64,000 nt of DNA. Origin: Lentibacter sp. (GTDB lineage: Bacteria; Pseudomonadota; Alphaproteobacteria; Rhodobacterales; Rhodobacteraceae). This document shows, in pieces, positions 16,008-24,986 of the stretch. The notes under the pieces were generated by a model, which worked only from the letters and a program-made list of their open reading frames with translations, was not told the DNA's origin and ran no database searches. Both the position numbers and the translations under genes were made by a program. Location of the stretch: contig JADGEJ010000001.1 of NCBI GenBank assembly GCA_016744435.1, forward strand, positions 1-64,000, read 5' to 3'. How positions within the stretch are numbered: the stretch's first letter is position 1; each line of letters starts with the position of its first letter.

Positions 16008-16590
16008 GCCGTCCAAAACCCCGAAACGCGCAGATCAATGGCCGCCCAATATTTTCTGCGCCCGATCATATCGGGCCGACTGTAATGTCTATAGCCGCCT
16101 TGTTGCTTCCACTTTTGTTGTTTTTCGAACTCGATGGGCGACAGCATCCCGTTTCTAGCGTCTTCTCTGGTTTTGTATGCCCGTCGCCTGATGCGCTCGC
16201 GTTTCAACAGATTGAAAAAGCTTTCAGCAACGGCGTTATCCATTGCTCGGCAGTGCATGTTTACATGCATGAGAGGGATGACAATTCCCGCGTCCATTGC
16301 CCGACAGGGCATTGCAAAGCAATGTCCCGAGAGGGGGCTCATACTATGCTCCAAATTGTGATGCTTTAGAAACGACGCCCATTCCAAACTGGTAAACTGG
16401 CTACCCTGATCAGAATGCACCAAGACTTTTCCAGCAGGTTTGCGGGATTGCATAGCCCATCCAACGACCCGACGCGAATAAACTTATCTGTAAATCTTGC
16501 TCCGGACATCCTGTCCTCCTTGCTTCCCAAATTACCAAGCAAGGTGTCTACAAATCTAAGGGCTATTCAAAAGCTAGGGGCACTTTAACA
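16004..16590 (-). mobile_element. internally deleted IS3-family insertion sequence relic
   Basis: On the minus strand the 5' part of an IS3-type orfA is present: AAGGAGGACAGG then ATG at 16507-16509 giving MSGARFTDKF. It is then joined directly to the 3' part of orfB (YSRRVVGWAMQSRKPAGKV, HSDQGSQFTSLEWASFLK, DNAVAESFFNLLKRER, NGMLSPIEFE), so most of orfA and the first two catalytic residues of orfB are gone. The conserved DQGSQF region (second D of DDE) and the E-containing NAVAESFF remain. Between them is a 31-residue insertion encoded by palindromic repeats, and a stretch of about 19 residues is missing before NGMLSP. The outer ends are approximate. The element cannot transpose on its own. 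Confidence 0.75.
16240..16335. repeat. two copies of a short palindromic repeat inside the IS relic
   Basis: Copy 1 (16240-16277) and copy 2 (16294-16335) share the frame CCATTGC-YCGRCAG-...-GAGAGGG, and each has its own perfect palindrome in the centre (GCATGT-TT-ACATGC in copy 1; CATTGC-AAA-GCAATG in copy 2). Different centres with conserved pairing indicate selection for the hairpin. They interrupt orfB but keep its reading frame. Confidence 0.7.
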
Positions 16591-16672
16591 TGCCGGGAAA
16601 CACTCCCAAGCCTACAATATGAGAGCTTTACCGTAGCAGTCGCAAACCAAACCTGAGTTCAGTTGTGGTCGC

Positions 16673-17542
16673 TCACTTGCCATAGTAGAGCCTTTGCACA
16701 TGGGCTGCTTCCGCGAAGAAAAGCCAGCGGCCCGCTGCGACGCCAATTAGGTGAGCGATGATGGCGATGAGTGCAGTTAGATGATGGACCGTGAACAAAA
16801 GCATCAGGGCAGCAGGCAGTGCATAACCGAGCAACAGCGACAGGATACGCAGTTTTTGGGCGTGTTTGCGGCCAACTTCATATGCCATCTCTTTGAGGAG
16901 GTAGTTCTGGCCTGAATGCGGCGGCTCAAGCAGGCGCATTTTACCGATGCGCCCAAGGCCTGTGGCTGTTTCCATTGTGGTGCCTGCAAGGCTTTTTTCG
17001 TCGCCTTTGATCCAGGCCCACATCATCAGAAGCCCAAGCGCAATCAGCAAAATTGCGGCCAAGCGTGGTTGGCCCGCAAGTAGCGCGCCACCGCCCAGTG
17101 CGTGTAGCATGAAGATCGGTGGAGTGGTCCATTCATTCCAGCGCGGCACAGTTTTGAGCTGCGTATAGATCATCGAAGTGGTGAAGACAGTGGCTAGGCT
17201 AAGCAGCGCGCCAAGCGCGCCGACAGTACGCAGGCGGATGTCAAAGAATACCAGCGCGACAGCGAAAACCCCCATAACTAAAAGCGAAGCAACTGCCAAA
17301 ACGCCTTCGCGACTGAGCCAACTTGAGCGCCACTCGCGGAAGGCTTTGATGGCGTTTTTCGGGTTGGCAAGGTGCGTGACTGAAGCCAAGAGGCCGCCAA
17401 CAGCGAGCGCATTGGCCAAAAAGAAAAACACGAAAGCAACCCAGCCCGTGACAGGCGGGAGGCCAAGGCCGAGGAAGGCCAGCAAACCAAAGCCGAGGCC
17501 TGAGAGGGTGGTGAAGAGGATGATGGAGGGAGCTGGGTGCAT
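16673..17542 (-). CDS. soeC: DmsC/SoeC-type membrane anchor of sulfite dehydrogenase
   Basis: A 289-residue integral membrane protein with about eight helices, of the DmsC family (for example LLAFLGLGLPPVTGWVAFVF, then MIYTQLKTVPRWNEW between helices). It anchors a molybdopterin oxidoreductase to the inner membrane and passes electrons to the quinone pool. Its start overlaps the iron-sulfur subunit stop by one nucleotide. With a catalytic subunit that lacks a Tat signal, the complex best fits the cytoplasm-facing SoeABC sulfite dehydrogenase described in Allochromatium and used by roseobacters for taurine/sulfonate-derived sulfite. Another DMSO-reductase-family substrate remains possible. Confidence 0.8.
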   Translation of the reverse strand: MHPAPSIILFTTLSGLGFGLLAFLGLGLPPVTGWVAFVFFFLANALAVGGLLASVTHLANPKNAIKAFREWRSSWLSREGVLAVASLLVMGVFAVALVFFDIRLRTVGALGALLSLATVFTTSMIYTQLKTVPRWNEWTTPPIFMLHALGGGALLAGQPRLAAILLIALGLLMMWAWIKGDEKSLAGTTMETATGLGRIGKMRLLEPPHSGQNYLLKEMAYEVGRKHAQKLRILSLLLGYALPAALMLLFTVHHLTALIAIIAHLIGVAAGRWLFFAEAAHVQRLYYGK

Positions 17543-18273
17543 CAGAGTTTCTCCAGCGCTTTGTCGAGCCAGGCAAAAAGCCCCTCGGGTGTTTTGTGGG
17601 TGGCTTCAAGGGCCGCGTCAGAGGGGACATCTTTGAGCCGTGGAGGCAGGTATTTGTTCACTGGTTTGGTGCCCATCTCTGGCATCAAGTCCATTCCGTC
17701 ACGCGAGGCCACAAGGCGGGACACATCGCTGTCAGGGTCGCCCAAGTCGCCAAAGTGGCGTGCGCCTGCGGGGCAGGTGCGCACACACGATGGCACGCGG
17801 TCTTCCTCCGGGATGTTTTCGTTGTAGATACGGTCAACGCAGAGCGTGCATTTTTTCATCACGCCAAAGATCTGGTCAAGCTCGCGCGCGCCGTAAGGGC
17901 ACGACCATGCGCAGAGGCCGCAGCCCATACAGTCGGCCTCGTTGACGAGAACAATCCCGTCTTCTTCACGCTTGTAGCTTGCCCCTGTCGGGCAGACTGT
18001 CACGCAGGGCGCATCCTCGCAGTGCAGGCAGGACTTGGGGAAGTGAACGGTTTGGCTGCAGCCGCTTTCCGGCTGAGCTTCAAAGCTGTGAACACGGTTG
18101 AGAAATGTCCCCTGCGGCTCGGGGCCGTATGCGTCAACGTCAGATAGTGCACTGCCGTAATTCGAGGTGTTCCATTCTTTGCAACTCACGACGCAGGCAT
18201 GGCAGCCAACGCATGTGTCAAGGTCGATCACAAGGCCGAGTTTTTTCTCGGTGCTTTGGGGTAGGCTTGTCAT
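17542..18273 (-). CDS. soeB: iron-sulfur subunit SoeB (DmsB-like ferredoxin)
   Basis: A 243-residue electron-transfer subunit with four cysteine clusters for 4Fe-4S centres: DTCVGCHACVVSC, KSCLHCEDAPCVTVC, ADCMGCGLCAWSC, and the split KKCTLC with PSCVRTCPAG. ATG 18271-18273 was chosen because it overlaps the hydrolase stop (ATGA) and begins MTSLPQSTEKKLGLVIDLD just before the first cluster; the longer frame is a read-through of the upstream gene's shadow. No signal peptide. It links the molybdenum subunit to the membrane anchor. Confidence 0.85.
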   Translation of the reverse strand: MTSLPQSTEKKLGLVIDLDTCVGCHACVVSCKEWNTSNYGSALSDVDAYGPEPQGTFLNRVHSFEAQPESGCSQTVHFPKSCLHCEDAPCVTVCPTGASYKREEDGIVLVNEADCMGCGLCAWSCPYGARELDQIFGVMKKCTLCVDRIYNENIPEEDRVPSCVRTCPAGARHFGDLGDPDSDVSRLVASRDGMDLMPEMGTKPVNKYLPPRLKDVPSDAALEATHKTPEGLFAWLDKALEKL

Positions 18274-19103
18274 ACGGCCTCCTGACGGGCTTGGGCGGCG
18301 AAGGCTGCGAGCTCGGCGTTGAAGCGCGCGGGGTGCTCGGCAAATGGCGCATGGCCGGTTTCGTCCCAAAGCGCCAAGGTACTGTTGGGCAAAGCTTCAT
18401 TAGCTGCCTTGCCGACGATCGGTTCAACGACGGCGTCGTTTCTCCCGTGCAAGACGAGCGCAGGTTTGGTGAAACTCTGCCAGATTGGCCGACAGTCCAA
18501 GTCACCCGCAAACAGCGCGCGGCGAACGAGCGGGGAGACAAGCATGTTCGCGCCGACTAGCTGGCCGTAAACCTCGCGCTGCAGAGGCTTAAAAGTGCAG
18601 TCGTCAATAAACTGTGCAGTGGCCTCAAGCAGGCGGGTCTGATCGGGTGTGTAAAGGTCGCGGTTGCGGCCCGGGCTGCCCTCGCCAACCATCCAAGGCT
18701 CGCGGTGTTTGCCGATAGCAATGACGCCGCCGACCAGTGCGATACCAGTCAGCGCCTCTTGGCCGTAAGCGGCGATGTATGAGGCGATCACCCGCGCGCC
18801 GTAAGACCAGCCGATTAACGTGGTTTGCAGTAGGTTTAGCTCAGAGATCACCGCACTGATGTCGTCTGCCCAGAGCCGTGTGTCGGCGTAAGCCGCCTCG
18901 TCCTGCGGCGCGTCCGAGCTGCCGTGGCCGCGCAGATCAAACGCGACGACACGGAACTTGTCGGCTAATGGCGCTTGAGCTTGCCAGCAAATATTGTGTT
19001 GCGCCCATCCGTGGATGAACAGCAGCGCCGGAGCGTCTTCTGGGCCTTGGTCTGTGACATGCAGCCTAAGTCCGCCGCCACCCATGACAGAATGGACACG
19101 CAT
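18270..19103 (-). CDS. alpha/beta hydrolase between soeA and soeB
   Basis: A 277-residue alpha/beta-hydrolase-fold enzyme. Visible are the oxyanion motif LFIHGWAQH, DLRGHGSSD, the nucleophile elbow GWSYGAR (Ser), the acid region VLHGRNDAVV and the catalytic His in ETGHAPFAEHP. These resemble the BioH/haloalkane-type carboxylesterases. The start overlaps the soeA stop by 1 nt (TGATG) and the stop overlaps the soeB start by 4 nt, so the gene is fully embedded in the complex operon. BioH-like enzymes cleave small esters; a function in sulfite metabolism or in maturation of the complex is not known. Placement inside soeABC is unusual. Confidence 0.85.
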   Translation of the reverse strand: MRVHSVMGGGGLRLHVTDQGPEDAPALLFIHGWAQHNICWQAQAPLADKFRVVAFDLRGHGSSDAPQDEAAYADTRLWADDISAVISELNLLQTTLIGWSYGARVIASYIAAYGQEALTGIALVGGVIAIGKHREPWMVGEGSPGRNRDLYTPDQTRLLEATAQFIDDCTFKPLQREVYGQLVGANMLVSPLVRRALFAGDLDCRPIWQSFTKPALVLHGRNDAVVEPIVGKAANEALPNSTLALWDETGHAPFAEHPARFNAELAAFAAQARQEAV

Positions 19104-21931
19104 CAGAACTTGTCTCCGTAAGTCACGTTCTTTGGACCAGTACCAACAGGGCTTTTCTGTGCTTTGTGGGTGGGTTCTGAGGGCCCAGCTTTAGGTGCCT
19201 TCTCGATGCGAACGCGTAAGTCAAACCATGCAGCTTGGCCCGTGATCGGGTCAGAGTTGGCCCAGCGAAGCCCGTCGCCTTTGGGCGGCAAAAGCTCGTT
19301 GATCAGGTGGTTGAGCAAGAAGCCCTCTGTGGCTTCTTGGGCGTCTTCTGAAAGCGCCCAAGCGCCGCGCTTTTTACCGATCGCGTTCCATGTCCAGAGG
19401 GTTTTGCCGTTGACCCCGTCCATCCGCGCGACGGGGGCTTTGATGCGGCCATGTGGCGAGGTGACGTAGGCCCAGTCGCCGTCTTCAAAGCCGTGTTCCT
19501 CCCAGACGCCGCTAGGCACGAAGAGCTTGTTGACGCCCGTGATCTGGCGCAGCCAAGCGTTCTGACTGCCCCATGAGTGATACATATGCATCGGCCGTTG
19601 GGTGAGGGCGTGCAGCGGGTAGTCGTCATCGCTGACGAGCTCTTGCTCAAACGGAGCATACCAATGCGGCAGCGGTGTCATCGCCTTTTTGAGTTGCTCG
19701 CGCAGGTGCTCTGGCGGCTGCCTGTCGCCATAGCCCTCTGCGGCCAGCTGCATCTTGCGCAGTGGCTCAAGGTAGAGGTTGAAGACATAGGGCGCCGCCT
19801 TGTCAAACAAGCCGATCTTGACAGCCCAATCCTGATAGCCTTGGTTCCACGGCTTATAGAATTGCGCATCTTCTGGCAGGTGCTCGCTCCAGAAACCGCC
19901 ATTTTTGATATATTTATCAAGCTGTTCAGGGTTCGGCGCGCCACGGCCACTCTCGGAGCCGTCGCCACGGAAGCCCGCGAGAGGTCCGACGCCCGGGCGG
20001 CGCTCGTGGCTGACGATATAGTCGGCGTAGTCGGCATACTTCTGACTGCCGTCTTCGTTAACAAAACCCGGCAAGCCAAGCTTTGCACCAAGGTCACAAA
20101 GCGCGGATTGGAAGCCTTTGACGTTTCGGTCAGGCTCGACAACTGGCCAGCGTATTGCGTCGGCGACGGCCTCGGCCTCGCAGATCGGACGGTCAAGCAG
20201 CGAGATACAGTCGTGGCGCTCAAGGTAGGTTGTGTCGGGCAGGATGAGGTCTGAGTAGGCGACAGTTTCCGAGCTGTAGGCGTCGGAGTAGATGATATGC
20301 GGAATAACATAGTCGCCGTTCTCATCGGTGTCTGTCAGCATTTCGATCACCGAAGAGGTGTTCATCGACGAGTTCCACGCCATGTTGGCCATATACATGA
20401 ACAATGTGTCGATCTTGTAGGGCACGCCAGCATGCGCGTTGGAGATCACCATATGCATGAGGCCATGCACGCTCATCGGGTTTTCCCACGAGAAGGCCTT
20501 GTCGATGCGCTTGGGGTTACCTGCGTCATCAAGCAACAAATGCTCTGGCCCGAGCGGGTAGCCAAGGTGTGGCCCATCAAGCGGCTGGCCAGGGGCGTGG
20601 CCCGCGTGCGGCTTGGGGTGTGCTTCGGGCGGCTTGGGGTAGGGCGGCTTGAAGCGGAAGCCACCGGGCACTTCGACGCTGCCCAGCAGGATTTGCAAAA
20701 TGTGCAGCGCGCGGCAGGTTTGAAAGCCGTTGGAGTGGGCCGAGATGCCTCGCATCGCATGGAAAGAGACGGGTCGCCCGATCATTTGGTCGTGCTTCTC
20801 GCCCTTCCAGTCTGTCCAAGGTTGGTTGATGACGATCTCTTCTTCAAAGGCGACACGGGCCAGATCAGCAGCGATTGCGCGGATGCGTTTGGCCGCAATA
20901 CCGCAGCGCTCTTCGACGGCTTCTGGCGCGTAGGTGTCGCTCATGTAGGCTTCGGCGAGCAGCTCAAAAGCGGGGCGATAGGTATCGCCAGCTTTGCGGA
21001 AATGCCCAGTGAGCTTGGGTTTGATGGCTTTTCCGTCGTAAGGCGCTGGCTTGCCAGTGGATTGGTCAAGCACTTGTGCCGTGCCGTTTTTGTCGCGCAA
21101 GAACAGGCCAGCGTCCGGGCCGCTCTCAGCGCAGTTTACCAAGAAACCAGCGTTGGTGTAGCGCGTGAGATAGTTGAGGTCGATCTGGCCCGCTTTGAGC
21201 AGCTCGTGGATGAGCGCCATGATAAAGAGGCCATCAGTTCCCGGCGTGATCCCGACCCAATCATCGGCGATTGCGTTGTAGCCCGAGCGGATCGGATTGA
21301 CGCCAATCACCCGCGCGCCGCGTTCTTTGAGCTTGCCAAGTCCGATCTTGATCGGATTGCTGTCGTGGTCTTCGGCGACGCCGAAGATCATGAAAAGTTT
21401 GGTGCGGTCCCAGTCGGGTTGGCCGAACTCCCAAAAAGCACCGCCCATCGTGTAGATGCCGGCAGCTGCCATGTTGACCGAGCAGAACCCGCCATGGGCT
21501 GCGTAGTTGGGCGTGCCAAAGGCCTGCGCCCAGAGCGATGTGAAGCTTTGGGACTGGTCGCGGCCTGTGAAGAAGGCGAGCTTTTCAGGCGCGGTTTCAC
21601 GGATCGGGCCGAGCCAGCCAGCGGCTATTTCATAGGCCTCGTCCCAACTAATTTCTTTGAATTCACCTGAGCCACGCGGCCCGACGCGTTTCATCGGCGC
21701 TTTGAGCCGTGACGGGGCATAGTGTTGCATTATGCCTGCGGAACCTTTGGCGCAGAGCACGCCCTTGTTAACTGGGTGGTCTTTATTACCCTCAATATAC
21801 TTAACTTTGCCGTCTTGCATGTGCACGTTGATGCCGCAACGGCAGGCGCACATGTAGCAAGTTGTCTGACGGATTTCGTCGGAGACTTTCGGGGACGGGC
21901 GCGGGGGCGCCTTGTCTTTACTCATGGCCAT
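19103..21931 (-). CDS. soeA: molybdopterin catalytic subunit SoeA (sulfite dehydrogenase)
   Basis: A 942-residue DMSO-reductase-family molybdoenzyme. The N-terminal 4Fe-4S motif is Cys25-x2-Cys28-x3-Cys32 ... Cys60 (TTCYMCACRCGINV and GVLCAKG). The segment AAHGGFCSVNM probably supplies a cysteine ligand to Mo. C-terminal molybdopterin-binding motifs include LTQRPMHMYHSWGSQNAWL. There is no twin-arginine signal, so the protein is cytoplasmic, as in SoeA and unlike DmsA/PsrA. ATG 21931 is the first start directly before the family N-terminus; it has a poor ribosome binding site, and a GTG at 21973 preceded by GGGAGAGG is a reasonable alternative. First gene of the soe operon. Oxidises sulfite to sulfate if the SoeA call is right. 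Confidence 0.82.
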   Translation of the reverse strand: MAMSKDKAPPRPSPKVSDEIRQTTCYMCACRCGINVHMQDGKVKYIEGNKDHPVNKGVLCAKGSAGIMQHYAPSRLKAPMKRVGPRGSGEFKEISWDEAYEIAAGWLGPIRETAPEKLAFFTGRDQSQSFTSLWAQAFGTPNYAAHGGFCSVNMAAAGIYTMGGAFWEFGQPDWDRTKLFMIFGVAEDHDSNPIKIGLGKLKERGARVIGVNPIRSGYNAIADDWVGITPGTDGLFIMALIHELLKAGQIDLNYLTRYTNAGFLVNCAESGPDAGLFLRDKNGTAQVLDQSTGKPAPYDGKAIKPKLTGHFRKAGDTYRPAFELLAEAYMSDTYAPEAVEERCGIAAKRIRAIAADLARVAFEEEIVINQPWTDWKGEKHDQMIGRPVSFHAMRGISAHSNGFQTCRALHILQILLGSVEVPGGFRFKPPYPKPPEAHPKPHAGHAPGQPLDGPHLGYPLGPEHLLLDDAGNPKRIDKAFSWENPMSVHGLMHMVISNAHAGVPYKIDTLFMYMANMAWNSSMNTSSVIEMLTDTDENGDYVIPHIIYSDAYSSETVAYSDLILPDTTYLERHDCISLLDRPICEAEAVADAIRWPVVEPDRNVKGFQSALCDLGAKLGLPGFVNEDGSQKYADYADYIVSHERRPGVGPLAGFRGDGSESGRGAPNPEQLDKYIKNGGFWSEHLPEDAQFYKPWNQGYQDWAVKIGLFDKAAPYVFNLYLEPLRKMQLAAEGYGDRQPPEHLREQLKKAMTPLPHWYAPFEQELVSDDDYPLHALTQRPMHMYHSWGSQNAWLRQITGVNKLFVPSGVWEEHGFEDGDWAYVTSPHGRIKAPVARMDGVNGKTLWTWNAIGKKRGAWALSEDAQEATEGFLLNHLINELLPPKGDGLRWANSDPITGQAAWFDLRVRIEKAPKAGPSEPTHKAQKSPVGTGPKNVTYGDKF

Positions 21932-22961
21932 ATTAGGCAAATATCCGTCTGACGTTGTTGTTTTGGTGGGCACGTTGACCACACCTCTCCCTTTGGAAAG
22001 AGGATGGCTTAGGCCTCGCGGCCCGTCAAAGGAAATTCGCTGGGTGGATATTTGTATGTGCTTGTGTCGGTAGGGAAACAAGGCTGCATGCGGTTCACTG
22101 GCTTGAACTGGTATGAAACGTGCAAGCGATCTGGCTCCATTCTTGCCGCAGTATTGCTTCGGTAGGGCGTAAGCCAAGAACCGAGCCGCGGTTCGAATCA
22201 ATTTGAAACAACTGCACCGTTTGCCGTTCAGGGTGTGTTCGTAGGGCGTTCACCGAGTGCTTGTCAAAACACACCATGTCTAAATTCGAAACAATGCGAG
22301 TCGCCTTATGCGTGTGTGAGGGTTGCATGCTCCATTGAAAATGAACTTCACTCGGCCAAACAATCTGACGCGCATGAGCATCGTTTGTGCCAGTAGGATG
22401 AAGGTTTGGAACGCATATAAAAGTAACACGCGGCGGCAAAACGCGACAGAAAATTGCGCCATTGTTGAATTTGACGAGCTCTTAGCGCTTTTCCCCTTAG
22501 ATTGTTTCCACTGTTAAGCTATTTTGATGGGAATGGGGGATACCTGTTTGGGATCCGTTTTTTTTGTGTATTCAAGCTTGCGTCTGGCAGAAGTGCATCC
22601 GGTCTCGGTTGAGCGCGAAGTCTGGTTTTTCCACGGAAAGCCGGCGTCTATGTCGGATAGTAGGTGCTTTATGAATTGCCTTAATTTTTTGGGTAATTGA
22701 CTCAAAAACGGAGTTCAGCCTAACAAGGCGTGTTTGAGGGCTTTTGTCCATCCCACGGGATGCAGCCCCATACTTGATCCTGCGCTTTGGGGAGTGCTGG
22801 CACTTTTGAATTCCGAGACGGCCGCGCTGCCGGGCTGTCTCTGCAACGGAATTCAAAACACTTGGCGGGTTGCTTCGGGTCCTTTTAGGGCTTCGAAAAC
22901 CACTTTGTGTCTCTGATTTTCGGCGGGGTGAGTTTGAACGGCGAGAGCCTTGGGGAAGGTC
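21932..22961. other. 1-kb intergenic region between soe and the polysaccharide island
   Basis: About 1030 nt without a convincing gene. Short ORFs on both strands have unnatural composition and no ribosome binding sites. The region must hold the soe promoter (minus) and the promoter of the sugar transferase gene (plus). The only strong feature is a long inverted repeat at 22804-22858, listed separately. The transition from the sulfite operon to the polysaccharide genes occurs here. Confidence 0.5.
22804..22858 (+). promoter_or_regulatory. long inverted repeat in the leader of the polysaccharide operon
   Basis: TTTTGAATTCCG at 22804-22815 is repeated as its exact complement at 22847-22858. 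The 31-nt interior contains a further imperfect stem (AGACGGC / GGCTGTCT). The structure lies about 100 nt upstream of the sugar transferase ATG. It could be an operator for a dimeric regulator or an mRNA hairpin controlling the first gene. No T-run follows, which argues against simple termination. Confidence 0.5.
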
Positions 22962-23648
22962 ATGAACGAGCGCGTAACAAGTCAATTGAATCTCGGCGAG
23001 CTTCGCAAGTTGCTCGACGCTGATCCTGTACGGCATGCTTCGGGGCTTTACCGGAGCCGCACCAAACGTCTGCTTGACGTTTTGCTTGTGCTGGTTGCTG
23101 CGGCGCCAACGGTTCTGATTTTGCTGCCTTTGATGGCCTTGATAGCCCTTGACGGCCGTTCGCCTATCTATACCCAGAAACGTCTTGGAAAAGGTGCGCG
23201 CAGTTTTCGCATGTTTAAGCTGCGCACCATGGTTGCCGATGCTGACGAAATCTTGGATGCCTATCTTGCCAAAAACCCTGATGCTCGGACCGAATGGGAC
23301 GAAACTCAGAAACTAAAAAATGATCCACGGATCACCTTCTTTGGTCGTTTTCTGCGCAAGTCATCGCTTGATGAACTTCCGCAGCTGCTTAACGTACTAT
23401 TGGGGCAAATGTCGATCGTTGGGCCACGCCCGATGATGGAAAACCAGGAAAGCCTTTACCCGGGTCGTGCATATTTCGCGATGCGTCCAGGCATTACGGG
23501 CTATTGGCAGATTTCAGAGCGCAACCAGAGCAGCTTCTCTCAGCGCGCGGAGTACGATACGCTTTACTTCCGCGAGATGTCTTTTGCCAACGACTGCCGC
23601 GTGATCGCGTCGACCGTCGGTGTGGTGTTCAAGGCAACCGGTTACTAA
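22962..23648 (+). CDS. undecaprenyl-phosphate sugar phosphotransferase (ExoY/WbaP-like, initiating)
   Basis: A 228-residue bacterial sugar transferase of the polyprenol-phosphate phosphotransferase type that loads the first sugar on undecaprenyl phosphate at the inner membrane. Family motifs: one hydrophobic hairpin ([20 protein letters not shown]), [49 protein letters not shown] and [11 protein letters not shown]. It is a short (ExoY-like) form without the extra N-terminal membrane domain. ATG 22962 follows GGGGAAGG. It is the first gene of the island and transcribed towards a convergent glycosyltransferase with which it shares stop-codon bases (overlap 23645-23648). Confidence 0.93.
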   Translation: MNERVTSQLNLGELRKLLDADPVRHASGLYRSRTKRLLDVLLVLVAAAPTVLILLPLMALIALDGRSPIYTQKRLGKGARSFRMFKLRTMVADADEILDAYLAKNPDARTEWDETQKLKNDPRITFFGRFLRKSSLDELPQLLNVLLGQMSIVGPRPMMENQESLYPGRAYFAMRPGITGYWQISERNQSSFSQRAEYDTLYFREMSFANDCRVIASTVGVVFKATGY

Positions 23649-24799
23649 GACTGGTTCCTGAGCCTTTCCTCAAAAATCTGATGAACTGAACGCCCCCATG
23701 CATCCCAGTTGAGCTGAGTCTCATACGTTTCGCGGGATGATTTGCGTAGCGCTGCATAGCGTTTGGGCTCCTGAACGTAGCCCTTGATGATCTCGGCAAA
23801 CTCCAAAGCACCTGAGCCTTCAGCGAGAGCGTGGCCGGTAACGTTGTTGCGCACCGGCACGCCCCCCACATTCAGGCATAGTGAGGGTAGGCTAAATGCC
23901 GCGGCCTCGCAAAACGCAAACCCCCAGCTTTCGAAACTTGGCTGCACCAGGAAATGCGCTTGTCGGAACGCGGCTTCAAAAACGGCCTTTTCCGCAGGTA
24001 CGGCCTTATTGAGTGATGCGTGGACTGTGACATGCTCGTTGGTGTGAAATGCGGGTGGGGTGGTGCCGACCACTGTGAGGCGCGCATCAAAACCAGCCTC
24101 ACGCAGCATTTGCATGGTTTCAAACGCCTGCGGGCCGCCTTTGGCAAACCAGTCGCGCCCGACTACAAGAAGTTGCACAGGCGCTGTTGCAGACAAACGC
24201 AGAGGTGCGGTCTCGGCCTCGGGCGTTTCTATGTTGGCTCCCCAGGGCAAAACGCGGCTTTGCATATCGCTTAGGCCATAAAGCGCATCGGCTTCACGCT
24301 TGAGCCACGCTGAAGGCCATAACATGAGATCAAGGTCGCCATAGATCTTTCGCTCTGCCCGCAATGAAAGCGGATCAAGCAAATTACGTGCCGCCCATGA
24401 CGCACCAAAGTTCTGCCCTATCTCGGAGCGACGATAGACAGTGAATGTAGCGTCTGCAGTGTAGGCCTTCAACATCGGATAGGGTGTCTTGAGCGCGGCC
24501 AATGACTGGAAAGAATAGGCCCCAAACACCACGTCATAGTGCTTTTGAGCGAGTGATTGAGTGATATTTCGCGCAATGATTTGCCCAAGCGCAAGGTGCA
24601 ACCGCCAGCGCAGCCGTAGGTTAGCGGCGTCAGGAAGCGCGCTGATCACGCGACGCACAGGCTCTGCCATGCCCCAGTTTTGCGGGAGAATATCAACTTC
24701 GCCTACGTGCTCGTTGAGAGCCGCGAAAATGCGGGCATTCCCACCTGAGTAGGGCTGCGTGTGCTCTGGGCTGATGTCGCACAAATAGGCGATTCTCAT
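23645..24799 (-). CDS. glycosyltransferase family 4
   Basis: A 384-residue GT-B fold glycosyltransferase. The N-terminal domain begins MRIAYLCDISPEHTQPYSGG, a typical acceptor-domain start. The C-terminal nucleotide-sugar domain has LLVVGRDWFAKGG and the EX7E-type region ESWGFAFCEAAAFSLPSL followed by GGVPVRNNVTGHAL. Donor and linkage cannot be predicted. It runs against the sugar transferase gene with overlapping stop codons. A 187-nt gap to the polymerase gene on the other strand contains their divergent promoters. Confidence 0.9.
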   Translation of the reverse strand: MRIAYLCDISPEHTQPYSGGNARIFAALNEHVGEVDILPQNWGMAEPVRRVISALPDAANLRLRWRLHLALGQIIARNITQSLAQKHYDVVFGAYSFQSLAALKTPYPMLKAYTADATFTVYRRSEIGQNFGASWAARNLLDPLSLRAERKIYGDLDLMLWPSAWLKREADALYGLSDMQSRVLPWGANIETPEAETAPLRLSATAPVQLLVVGRDWFAKGGPQAFETMQMLREAGFDARLTVVGTTPPAFHTNEHVTVHASLNKAVPAEKAVFEAAFRQAHFLVQPSFESWGFAFCEAAAFSLPSLCLNVGGVPVRNNVTGHALAEGSGALEFAEIIKGYVQEPKRYAALRKSSRETYETQLNWDAWGRSVHQIFEERLRNQS

Positions 24800-24986
24800 A
24801 ATGATCTGTCCTCAAAACGGATTGTCATGCACCGTGCAGTGACCATATCGCAAATCTGTGAGCCATATTGCCCACGATTGTCGGCGAATTTATGTCAAAT
24901 TAGAAGAAAGAAGCGACAAGCAGTTTTGGGGCTGGTAAAACCGTCTTCAAAGCTGGGCAGGAGCGTAGCAGGAAAATAACGACGAT

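Noticed and set aside
20297..21670. 457-codon open frame on the plus strand opposite soeA
   Set aside because: It is fully antisense to a strongly conserved molybdoenzyme gene, has no ribosome binding site and its product resembles no family; it follows from codon bias of soeA.
22572..23036. 154-codon minus-strand frame before the sugar transferase gene
   Set aside because: Overlaps the start of a certain gene in antisense, is extremely Arg-rich and lacks a ribosome binding site.
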